Shown here piece by piece: positions 29,585 to 37,167 of a stretch of DNA of 64,000 nucleotides. How positions within the stretch are numbered: the first letter of the stretch is position 1; each line of letters starts with the position of its first letter. This DNA comes from HK1 sp965220535 (lineage in GTDB: Bacteria > Pseudomonadota > Gammaproteobacteria > HK1). The notes beneath the pieces are model-generated. The model was not told the origin of the DNA and searched no databases. It saw only the letters and a program-made list of their open reading frames with translations. The stretch spans positions 1,922,001-1,986,000 of the forward strand of contig OZ244833.1 in the NCBI GenBank assembly GCA_965220535.1, read 5' to 3'. The position numbers and the translations under genes are program-made.

Positions 29585-31315
29585 TTATCGCGACCCCAGG
29601 GATCCGGTCTCGGCGCCGTCGCCGTAGGCAGTCATGAACACGTCGGGGTTCACATTGCGAAGCACGGGGCTCGAGTCTTGATGCCCGAAGCACTCCCACT
29701 CGGTTTGGCATCCCGCGCCGACGGGATCGCCGAGGCGAAGATGGGCGACCATCGTGCGCTGCTCGCGGCTCGCGGAGCCAGAGTCGATGTCGCGGCAAGA
29801 GCCGCTCTCGTCGCAGGTGTAGCACAACCCCGCATCGCAGTGAATCACCTCGCTGCTAGCCATCATCGTGCGCTGCTCGGCGTTGGCTTGGATAACGCTC
29901 CCGTCTTCGCCGTAGCAAGTGACGCTGCCGTCGTCGTTTTCATAGCAGCCTCCCTCCGCGAGCATCGTGGGGGCTTCGATCGGCGCACCGGCAGTGGTGG
30001 TGAGGTAGCAATCGGGCTCGCCCATCCTATTGCCGTCCGTGTCGATCTGCACCTTGCAGTAGTAAGTGCCGTCCTCGCGATCTTCGGTCCAATTGTCGAT
30101 GTGGCTGAAAGTGGAGGCGAGCATCGCGGGGGCTTCGGTGGTGCCATCAGCGTCCGCTTGGTAACAAGTCCCGTACGGGTCGCAGTAGTAGCAATTCCCG
30201 CTCTCGAAACACTTGTACTTCATGCCCGCCATCTGTGTCGGCGACTCGGTGGACGCGGAATGCGGAATGTGGGTGCACTCCACTTTCCCGTTCGAAAATT
30301 CCTTGCAGAAATATTTCCCGTCATCTCGCTCCTCTGTCCAATAGCGAGTGAGGGTGGGACCAGAGTTGCCGCTTCCTTGCGGACGGGAGTAGCCGTGGTA
30401 GGCGAGCATCGCGGGGGCTTCGGTGGTGCCATCAGCGTCCGCTTGGTAACAAGTCCCGTACGGGTCGCAGTAGTAGCAATTCCCGCTCTCGAAACACTTG
30501 TACTTCATGCCCGCCATCTGTGTCGGCGATTCAGCCGATGCAGTGTTCGGATTCGGGTAAGTCCAGCACTCGCCCGTGTAGGTGTGGCATGACCTGCAGG
30601 TGACCATGTCCGCATCGCAATAATGGACCACCTTGCCCTCTTCGGGATTCATGGTCGCCATCTGCGTCGGCGATTCGGTCGATGCGCTCTTGCCCTGGCC
30701 CGGGCTGGTACAGTTCCCATCGCGGTCGCAGTAGATGCGAGCCTGCTGGTTCTCGCCCTCGTACTCCAAGCCTTCGGGCATCGCCTCGGCGGTGTAGCAG
30801 CCCTCGGCGGTGCAGGTCACGCACTGCCCGCTATCGCACTCGGTGAAGGATCCCTTGCCTTTGTCCACGCCCGCCATACGGGTGTTGCCGCCGCGCTCTA
30901 TCCATTTCGAGCCATCGGCGTTCGGACCGCCGAAGAAGCCGCCGTGGCCCGTGGGCTGCGCGATCATGAGCGTGCGAGGCGCCGCGCCTTCGGCGTTCGC
31001 TTCGAGCTCCTCCACGAGCGTGCACTTCATGTAGTTCGGATAGCCTCTGCAGTGGTACAGATAGCCGTTGATCTCACGGTAGTATTCCTGATAGGGTCCG
31101 CCGCAGCCACGGGAGCCGCAATATGCCAACATGGACGCGGCTTCGGCGGCGGCGCGATTCCGAGCCTCTTCTTTCAGCCGCTCGCAATTGTCATCTGTCA
31201 TTTCGCGGGGACATTCCACCGCTGCGGTGTGTATGTCGGAACTGGGGCTAATCGCCCAAGCCACCGACGCGAATCCGAGCATGACGCCTGTGATGATGCT
31301 GATCGTCGTCTTCAT
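29585..31315 (-). CDS. Exported cysteine-rich repeat protein with recurring ESPTQMA/EAPAMLA motif
   Basis: 576 residues from ATG 31315, chosen because it starts a signal peptide (MKTTISIITGVMLGFASVAWA|IS); the frame is open to 31384. The mature chain has about 35 cysteines in small CxxC/Cx4-5C units (YYCDPYGTCYQ, YTCDESGSC, CVTCTAEGC, IYCDRDGNC). Between the units is a recurring seven-residue motif: ESPTQMA at 214-220, 262-268 and 357-363; EAPAMLA at 299-305 and 394-400; EAPTMLA at 447-453; EQRTMMA at 480-486; EQRTMVA at 518-524. Looser versions are near 60, 115 and 146. Residues 262-305 and 357-400 derive from an exact 129-bp DNA duplication. No transmembrane anchor is seen. The gene has its own terminator. 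I do not recognise the family; a secreted structural protein or a concatenated peptide precursor are both possible. Confidence 0.75.
   Translation of the reverse strand: MKTTISIITGVMLGFASVAWAISPSSDIHTAAVECPREMTDDNCERLKEEARNRAAAEAASMLAYCGSRGCGGPYQEYYREINGYLYHCRGYPNYMKCTLVEELEANAEGAAPRTLMIAQPTGHGGFFGGPNADGSKWIERGGNTRMAGVDKGKGSFTECDSGQCVTCTAEGCYTAEAMPEGLEYEGENQQARIYCDRDGNCTSPGQGKSASTESPTQMATMNPEEGKVVHYCDADMVTCRSCHTYTGECWTYPNPNTASAESPTQMAGMKYKCFESGNCYYCDPYGTCYQADADGTTEAPAMLAYHGYSRPQGSGNSGPTLTRYWTEERDDGKYFCKEFSNGKVECTHIPHSASTESPTQMAGMKYKCFESGNCYYCDPYGTCYQADADGTTEAPAMLASTFSHIDNWTEDREDGTYYCKVQIDTDGNRMGEPDCYLTTTAGAPIEAPTMLAEGGCYENDDGSVTCYGEDGSVIQANAEQRTMMASSEVIHCDAGLCYTCDESGSCRDIDSGSASREQRTMVAHLRLGDPVGAGCQTEWECFGHQDSSPVLRNVNPDVFMTAYGDGAETGSLGSR
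30116..30244. repeat. 129-bp exact direct repeat, copy 1 (within the Cys-rich gene)
   Basis: Identical to 30401-30529, offset 285 bp (95 codons), so the reading frame is kept. It encodes the ESPTQMAGMKYKCF...YYCDPYGTCYQ...EAPAMLA segment. Exact identity points to a recent duplication or gene conversion. Confidence 0.93.
30401..30529. repeat. 129-bp exact direct repeat, copy 2 (within the Cys-rich gene)
   Basis: Second copy of 30116-30244, in the same reading frame of the Cys-rich gene. The sequences on either side differ, which gives clear copy boundaries. Confidence 0.93.
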
Positions 31316-31747
31316 GATCTGTTTCCCCATGTTCTGTTTCTCGTAGCGGGTGAACGAATATCCTCGTTCATCTATCATTTGCATATTTTCGCGATCGAGT
31401 CAACCCGAATTTTCGGTGCGCTCGATCGCGGGTCCGACCCCATCCGGGATCGGCAACGGGCGGCGTATCCGCAGCCCGATTTCGCCGTCGCCCACATCGG
31501 AGCGGCGGACAGCCCAAGCGTGCCTCCGATCATCGATAACCATCTGTTCGGCGGCGCGGTTCGCGGCATTTTCGCTCTCGAATTTGCGCATGGGGGGCCG
31601 TGCGTCCGCTTCCACGACCACTATCACCCATCCTTAGACTCGCGCACTCATGATTCGTCCTCCCTTTTACGCCGGCACGCGGCAATGAACATCTGCTTTA
31701 CCACCGGCGGGGTTTTCAGCGGCGGCAATGCGGTGATAATCGGCCTT
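31316..31747. other. Divergent intergenic region between the Cys-rich gene and algH
   Basis: 432 bp containing a perfect inverted repeat (31390-31399 and 31421-31430). A weak minus-strand frame of 75 codons is present at 31627-31400 (GTG start, AAGGA close upstream). It has no recognisable domain and is not called as a gene. Confidence 0.5.
31390..31430. promoter_or_regulatory. Perfect 10-bp inverted repeat upstream of the Cys-rich gene
   Basis: CGCGATCGAG at 31390-31399 and CTCGATCGCG at 31421-31430, separated by 21 bp. It lies 75 bp upstream of the Cys-rich start, in its leader or promoter. It could be an operator, a leader hairpin or a weak terminator; no T-run follows on either strand. 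Confidence 0.45.
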
Positions 31748-32299
31748 ATGAACCTGACCGACCAATTCCTGATCGCGATGCCCGGGATGAAAGATCCCGG
31801 CTTCGAGCGCACGGTGGCGCTGATCTGCGCTCATAACGAGGAGGGGGCGATGGGGATCGTCATCAATCGTCCCTTGGGGATGCGCTTTGCCGATCTCCTT
31901 GCCCAGATGCAAATCCCCGCCGACGCTGCGGATATCGATCGCATCCCCTTGGTCCAAGGCGGTCCGGTGCACGGCGAAGTCGGTTTCGTCCTGCATCATC
32001 CGGCGGGGGAATTCGAAGCGGTGTTGACGCTCGACAGCGGGATCGGGGTTGCGACTTCGAAAGATATCCTGTCCGCCACCGCCGAGGGAACCGGGCCGCA
32101 AAGGGCGATCGTCGCCCTCGGCTACGCCGGTTGGCATGCCGGACAACTGGAAAACGAGATTCGGCAAAATGCCTGGCTCACAGGTCCGGTCGATTCTCGA
32201 ATCGTCTTCGAAACCCCCTTCGATCGGCGTTGGGTCGAAGCGACCCGCTCGCTCGGCATCGATCCGGCGCAACTCTCGTCGCAAGCGGGCCATGCCTGA
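31748..32299 (+). CDS. algH: YqgE/AlgH family protein
   Basis: 183 residues from ATG 31748, chosen because family members begin MNLTxxFLIAMPxM; here MNLTDQFLIAMPGMKDPGFERT. Other family hallmarks are CAHNEEGAMGIVINRPLG, LVQGGPVHGEVGFVLH and ALGYAGWHAGQLENEI. An in-frame ATG at 31685 would add 21 residues. The biochemical role is unsettled: it is known as a regulator of alginate genes in Pseudomonas and is conserved next to ruvX. Here ruvX follows on the same strand after a 470-bp spacer with a tandem array. Confidence 0.93.
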   Translation: MNLTDQFLIAMPGMKDPGFERTVALICAHNEEGAMGIVINRPLGMRFADLLAQMQIPADAADIDRIPLVQGGPVHGEVGFVLHHPAGEFEAVLTLDSGIGVATSKDILSATAEGTGPQRAIVALGYAGWHAGQLENEIRQNAWLTGPVDSRIVFETPFDRRWVEATRSLGIDPAQLSSQAGHA

Positions 32300-32769
32300 G
32301 GCTTTGGTTTCTCGTCGCCTGCCGCTCGCCTCGAGCGTCGCCGCGAACGAGAGCCGACACCCGAGGCGATCTAAGGAGAGGTGAGCGGATTTCCGGCACC
32401 GCAGGCGTCGACCCGCTCGATAGCCTGCTCGATAGCCTGCTCGATAGCCTGCTCGATAGCCTGCTCGATAACCTGCTCGGTAGCCCGCTCGATAGAAGAA
32501 GCGTTCCGGCGATCTTTTTTCGATGCGATCTTCGCTTGGATCGCCGAGCGCTCCGATTCATCCCGACCATCGATCCCGACGATCGAGATCGGATATCCCC
32601 CGGCGGCGATCGATCGGTGGAAGACGACGACCGAGCCGCGAGCCCGTCATCGGGGCTTTTTCTCGCACGAGCCGGGTTCTTGTCGATCGGACTTATCGCG
32701 CCGACGACCTCCCAAGGGCCTTCGCCCGCGCCCGCTTTCGAAAAAAACCGGCTTTCGGATTCGAAAAAG
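32300..32769. other. Gene-free spacer between algH and ruvX with a 12-bp tandem array
   Basis: 470 bp separating two genes that are normally adjacent or overlapping. The array at 32412-32495 dominates it, and no gene is convincing. The ruvX frame is open upstream into this spacer, but the residues there are repeat-encoded. Confidence 0.6.
32412..32495. repeat. 12-bp tandem array (7 copies)
   Basis: Seven tandem copies of CCTGCTCGATAG (four exact, the others with one to two changes) in the algH-ruvX spacer. Confidence 0.92.
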
Positions 32770-33207
32770 ATGAAGGAAAAAAAGACCGAGCGAATGCCGA
32801 CGGGCACGCTTCTCGCCTTCGACTTCGGCGAGAGGCGGATCGGCGTCGCCGTCGGTCAGAGCGTTACCGGCACCGCCTCCCCCCTTTGCACGCTGGACAA
32901 GCGTTTAGGAAAAGATCCGAACTGGCAGGAGATCGAGGGCCTCGTTTCCGCTTGGAATCCGCAAGCGGCCGTCGTCGGCTTGCCCCTGAATATGGACGGT
33001 AGCGAGCAACGCCTCGGCACCCTCGCCCGTCGTTTCGCCCGCCGCTTGCATGAACGCACAGGATTGGCGGTCCATCTTTGCGACGAAAGACTGACGACCC
33101 GAGAGGCATGGGAGCGATTGATCGAGAGTCGATCGCGGCGTCATGGCCCGGATCCCGTCGCCGCGCAGATCATCTTGGAGAACTGGTTCGCTCGTGTCCG
33201 CCAATGA
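32770..33207 (+). CDS. ruvX: Holliday-junction resolvase-like RNase H-fold protein (YqgF/RuvX)
   Basis: 145 residues from ATG 32770; ATG 32794 (MPTGTLLAFDFG) is an alternative start. RNase-H-like motifs are present: LAFDFGERRIGVAVG (first catalytic Asp), the glycine-rich VVGLPLNMDGSEQ segment, LCDERLTTREAWERL, and a final HGPDPVAAQIILENWF with the C-terminal Asp. In E. coli YqgF is implicated in 16S rRNA 5' processing, and it has Holliday-junction resolvase activity in some bacteria. It converges with pyrB across the degenerate tail array. Confidence 0.94.
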   Translation: MKEKKTERMPTGTLLAFDFGERRIGVAVGQSVTGTASPLCTLDKRLGKDPNWQEIEGLVSAWNPQAAVVGLPLNMDGSEQRLGTLARRFARRLHERTGLAVHLCDERLTTREAWERLIESRSRRHGPDPVAAQIILENWFARVRQ

Positions 33208-33422
33208 CGAAAAAGCGGTGCCGAAAAAAACGCCCGAGGGGGAAATCGAAATCGCGCCCGCACTCTTTGCTTCTAAGCCCGGTAAAAGCCCGACGCTCTT
33301 TCGCAAAAAAGAACCCAAAAAAGAACAAGGTGCCCCTCGGCGAGGAAGCGCATCGTCGCAAGCGGCGGGGTCGCATCGCCGCATCGGAGCGCAGCCTCGA
33401 ATCGCAGTCTCAGCAGCCGCTT

Positions 33423-34779
33423 AGGATCGATCCGAAAGCGAGGTTGATCGATCCGAAAGCGAGGTTGATCCGAAGCGCCCGAGAAGCCGCCCTTTCCCCT
33501 CGCTTGCACCGCTTGGCAACCCATCGGTCGTATCGAAGGCTACTGTAAATGTGTCAGTGCTAATTTACTGCTAATAACTGCTAAATTAGCAGCAAATGAT
33601 CGGCTTCGACGATCAGTACGGCACTCGCCGTCGACTTCGAGGATCAACACCGGCGGTGCCACCCGCACCCGCATCCCCATCCCGCTGCGCTCCCTGACGC
33701 CGATATATCGCTCGCGTCTCGCCGTCCGCTACCGGGTCGAATCCGAGACCCGCACGACAGGGGCTGCACGGTCCACCGCATCGGAGCGCAGCCTCGGAGC
33801 GCAGCCGCAGCCGACGCTCAGGATCGATCCGAAAGCGAGGATGATCCGAAGTGCCCGAGAAGCCGCCCTTTCCCCTCGCTTGCGCCGCTTGGCAACCCAT
33901 CGGTCGTATCGAAGGCTACTGTAAATGTGTCAGTGCTAATTTACTGCTAATAACTGCTAAATTAGCAGCAAATGATCGGCTTCGACGATCAGTACGGCAC
34001 TCGCCGTCGACTTCGAGGATCGACACCGGCGGTGCCACCCGCATCCCCATCCCGCTGCGCTCCCTGACGCCGATATATCGCTCGCGTCTCGCCGTCCGCT
34101 ACCGGGTCGAATCCGACTCGCACGGCAAGGGCTGCATGATCCACCGCCTCGGAGCGCAGCCGCAGCCGATGCTCAGGATCGATCCGAAAGCGAGGGTGAT
34201 TCGAAGCGCCCGAGAAGTCCGCCCTCTCCCCTCGCTTGCGCCGCTTGGCAACCCATCGGTCGTATCGAAGGCTACTATCAGTGTGTCAATGTGTAAGTGT
34301 CAATTAACTGCTAATAACTGCTAAATTAGCAGCAAATAGCAGCAAAAGATCTGGGTCGATGATAAGCAGCAACCTCGGAGCGCAGCCGCAGCAGACGCTC
34401 AGGACCGAGCCGAAAGCGAGGGTGATTCGAAGCGCCCGAGAAGTCCGCCCGTTCCCGTCGCTTGCGTCGTTTGGCAACCCATCGGTCGTATCGAAGGCTA
34501 CTGTCAGTGTGTCAATGTGTAAGTGCTAATTAACTGCTAATAACGACTAAATTAGCAGCAAATGATCGAGGTCGATGATAAGCAGCAGCCTCGGAGCGCG
34601 GCCGCAGCAGACGCTCAGGATCGAGCCGAAAGCGAGGGTGATTCGAAGCGCCCGAGAAGTCCGCCCTCTCCCGTCGCTTGCGCCGCTTGGCAACCCATCG
34701 GTCGTATCGGAGGCTACTGCTAAGTGCTAATTGACTGCTAATAACTGCTAAATTAGCAGCAAACGATCGGCTTCGACGG
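33423..34779. repeat. Tandem array of degenerate pyrB 3'-end copies, each with an AT-rich hairpin
   Basis: The block ATCGATCCGAAAGCGAG recurs at about 33425, 33822, 34177, 34402 and 34619 and again inside pyrB at about 34969. Each unit continues through CGAGAAG(C/T)CCGCCC, GGCAACCCATCGGTCGTATC and an AT-rich stem (TGCTAATTTA/TAAATTAGCA, for example 33558-33567 with 33582-33591). The two longer units (355-397 bp) go on into sequence matching the pyrB tail (CGACGATCAGTACGGCACTCG...GTCGACTTCGA(G/A)GATC). The two about 220-bp units lack most of that part. Frames are broken by small indels, so the copies are not genes. The intact pyrB end at 34780 is the last element. Confidence 0.88.
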
Positions 34780-35823
34780 TCAGCGCGGCAACTCGCCGTC
34801 GACTTCGAAGATCGACACCAGCAGTGCTACCCGCATCCACATTCCGTTTCGTTCCTGACGCCAATACATTGCTCGCGGATCGCCGTCCACCGCCGGATCG
34901 AGCTCCGGTCCGCGCGGCAAGGGGTGCATGATCACCGCATCGGGTCGCAGCCGCGGCAGATGCTCGGGGCCGATCCGAAAGCGAAGGTGATCGAAGTTGC
35001 GCGACTCGTCTTTCGTATCGTGCTCTTTTTGCAACCGGGTGATATAGATGGCATCCAAATCCGCCAACACCGAGGCCGGGTCGTCGGTCTCGACGAAGGG
35101 GATCTCGGCGAGACGAAGGTCCTTCTTGATATCCTCTTCCATCGAAAAATCCGCAGGTGCGATGAAAATCAACCGTACGTCGCGGTAATTCTTCATCATC
35201 GACGCCAGCGAGCGTACCGTGCGTCCGCGGCGAAGGTCGCCCATCAGACCGATGGTCTTGCCGTCGATCCCGCCGCGCTGCTCGAAACTGCGCTCGAGGG
35301 TGTAGATATCGAGGAGGGCTTGGGTCGGGTGGTGATCGCGACCGCTGCCGGCGTTGATGATGGGAACCGGTCGCCCGATTCGATCCATCAAGGCCGCGGA
35401 CTGCGCCGCCATCCCCGGCCCTTGGGTGCGCATGATGATCACGTCGGCGTAGGAACTGAAGGTGCGGATGCTGTCTTCGAAGTTCTCCCCTTTGACCTCG
35501 GACGAGACGGAGGGGTCGCGGATCTCGCTGGTGCGGATGCCGAGCAGATGGCAAGCGTTCTCGAAAGAAAGGAAGGTGCGCGTGGACGGCTGGGTGAAAT
35601 AAAGCATCGCTCGTTTATGCGGCAAAAGGGTCTGGAAGGACCTCGAGCCCAAGCGGGATTTGGCGTGCGAGCGCATGCGGGTGGCAAGAGCGCAAAGTTC
35701 GTCGAGCCGCCGGCGATCGAACTGGCGAGGGTCGAGCACGTGAAAAATGCGTCCGTCGCGAGAGGCGCTGTCGGAAGCGGTAGCGGAAGAGGGGGTCGAA
35801 TTCGAGCTGTTGATTTCCTTCAA
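34780..35823 (-). CDS. pyrB: Aspartate carbamoyltransferase catalytic chain
   Basis: Second step of pyrimidine synthesis: carbamoyl phosphate plus aspartate to carbamoyl aspartate. 347 residues. The carbamoyl-phosphate loop PSTRTFLSFENA, the GSGRDHHPTQALLDIYT loop, GDLRRGRTVRSLA and the C-terminal HPLPRGPELDPAVDGDPRAMYWRQ are intact. The start is TTG 35823, with AAGGAAA about 7 nt upstream, giving a Ser-rich N-terminus; no pyrI or pyrC is next to it. Divergent from the PyrK-like gene. The last about 190 bp and the downstream sequence are the source of the tandem tail array at 33.4-34.8 kb. The tail is slightly longer than usual (IFEVDGELPR). Confidence 0.95.
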   Translation of the reverse strand: MKEINSSNSTPSSATASDSASRDGRIFHVLDPRQFDRRRLDELCALATRMRSHAKSRLGSRSFQTLLPHKRAMLYFTQPSTRTFLSFENACHLLGIRTSEIRDPSVSSEVKGENFEDSIRTFSSYADVIIMRTQGPGMAAQSAALMDRIGRPVPIINAGSGRDHHPTQALLDIYTLERSFEQRGGIDGKTIGLMGDLRRGRTVRSLASMMKNYRDVRLIFIAPADFSMEEDIKKDLRLAEIPFVETDDPASVLADLDAIYITRLQKEHDTKDESRNFDHLRFRIGPEHLPRLRPDAVIMHPLPRGPELDPAVDGDPRAMYWRQERNGMWMRVALLVSIFEVDGELPR

Positions 35824-35843
35824 GATGATTTTCCTTTGCCATG

Positions 35844-35933
35844 GTGGTCTGCGAATCTGTGGTCTGCGAAGCCGTGGTCTGCGAAGCCGTAGATTACGAA
35901 CCCGGGGCTTGTGAAGCCGGGGCTTGCAAGCCT
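35844..35933. repeat. 15-bp tandem array (6 copies) between pyrB and the pyrK-like gene
   Basis: Six imperfect copies of GTGGTCTGCGAAGCC, the last three diverged to GGGGCTTGTGAAGCC. It lies directly upstream of the pyrB start, in the divergent promoter region (35824-36194), so it may affect promoter spacing. The rest of that region holds no gene. Confidence 0.85.
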
Positions 35934-36194
35934 GTCGAGGGACAATCCGATCCCGGCGGCGGTCTTTGCAAACCTGTTTTCAAAAGCCTCGCTGCCGCCG
36001 ACTCGCAAAAAGGCTTCGAGAAGCGGAGTAGTACACTTGCGAGGGCAACATGATGGTTCCCCCTCTTTGCCGTGGTTCGAAAGGCCTCGACTCCTTTCCG
36101 ATATCCTCCTCGATATCCCCTTCGAGATCCCCGCCGAATCCACCCCGCGAGCGCCGGCGACGATTTGCGATGGCCTCGATTTGCGAGAGACTTT

Positions 36195-37130
36195 ATGAGC
36201 GCGAAGATCGACCGCCGGCACCGCGATACCATCGTCGTCGAGGATTGCGAGATCATCGCCAACGAGGCGTGGCCGGGCAATCAATGGCGACTTCGACTGC
36301 GCTCGCGCGAGATCGCCGAGCGCGCCTCGCCGGGTTCTTTCGTCCACCTTCGCTGCGATCCGGAACTGCCGATGCGCCGACCGATGTCGCTGATGCGAGC
36401 CGAAGCGGGGGCGATCGAAATCCTCTACAAGGAGGTCGGCCACGGTACCCGCCTTCTTGCCGCCAAAGTCCCGGGGGATAATTTAAACCTTATCGGGCCC
36501 ATCGGACAGGGATTCATCGCCCTCCCCGGGCGTCCCTTCTCCTTGTTGCTCGGCGGCGGAGTCGGAATTCCCCCGATCGTGTTCTTCGCCCACCACCTGC
36601 AGCGCAGCGCGCCGCCTATATCGGAGGCGGCTTCGGTCCTCGTATTGCTCGGCTCGGAACTGCCTTTCCCCTTCGAGACCCGCCGGGCGCGAAGCCCGGT
36701 GCCCGGGGCTGCGAAAGATCCCGTCCTTGCCGCCGGGGCGGCGATGTCGGAACTCGATGAAAAAGGGATCGCTTCGCGCTTGGCGAGCGGTGCCGGATTC
36801 GACGCTTGCCATCGGGGTCATGTCAGCGAGCTCGCTCGGATCTGGCTCGAGGGTCTCGATCCCGAGCGGCGCGATCAAGTGGCGATCTATGCCTGCGGCC
36901 CGCTGCCGATGCTCGAAGCCTGTGTCGCTTTGGCGGGCGAATACGATTTGCCTTGCCGAATATCGTTGGAGGAATCGATGGCTTGCGCGGTCGGGGGCTG
37001 CGCCGGATGCACCGTGCGCATCCGCGAGGACGACGGGATGACGATGCAACGGGTCTGCGTCGACGGACCGGTCTTCGACGGGCATCGCGTCGTTTTCGAA
37101 AACGACAGCGCAAGCGCACTCCTTCGATGA
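36195..37130 (+). CDS. pyrK: Dihydroorotate dehydrogenase electron-transfer subunit-like flavoprotein
   Basis: 311 residues from ATG 36195 (GAGAG upstream); the longer frame is not protein-like. Ferredoxin-reductase fold: FAD-binding RRPMSLMRAEAG, NAD-binding LLLGGGVGIPPIVFFA, and a C-terminal ACGPLPMLEA. The [2Fe-2S] cysteines are in MACAVGGCAGCTVRI plus RVCVDG (Cys pattern x4, x2, then a distal Cys). PyrK passes electrons from PyrDB to NAD+, but no pyrD is in view and many gammaproteobacteria use quinone-linked PyrD. It may therefore serve another oxidoreductase. The pyrB neighbour favours pyrimidine synthesis. Confidence 0.82.
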   Translation: MSAKIDRRHRDTIVVEDCEIIANEAWPGNQWRLRLRSREIAERASPGSFVHLRCDPELPMRRPMSLMRAEAGAIEILYKEVGHGTRLLAAKVPGDNLNLIGPIGQGFIALPGRPFSLLLGGGVGIPPIVFFAHHLQRSAPPISEAASVLVLLGSELPFPFETRRARSPVPGAAKDPVLAAGAAMSELDEKGIASRLASGAGFDACHRGHVSELARIWLEGLDPERRDQVAIYACGPLPMLEACVALAGEYDLPCRISLEESMACAVGGCAGCTVRIREDDGMTMQRVCVDGPVFDGHRVVFENDSASALLR

Positions 37131-37167
37131 AAAGCCCCTCGCCGGGCGATCGACGGGATTCTCGACG

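Noticed and set aside
31400..31627. 75-codon minus-strand frame with GTG start
   Set aside because: Ribosome site too close, no domain, and the opposite strand reads similarly well; not strong enough to call.
33423..34779. CRISPR array
   Set aside because: Units are 217-397 bp, match the end of pyrB, and have no unique spacers or cas genes.
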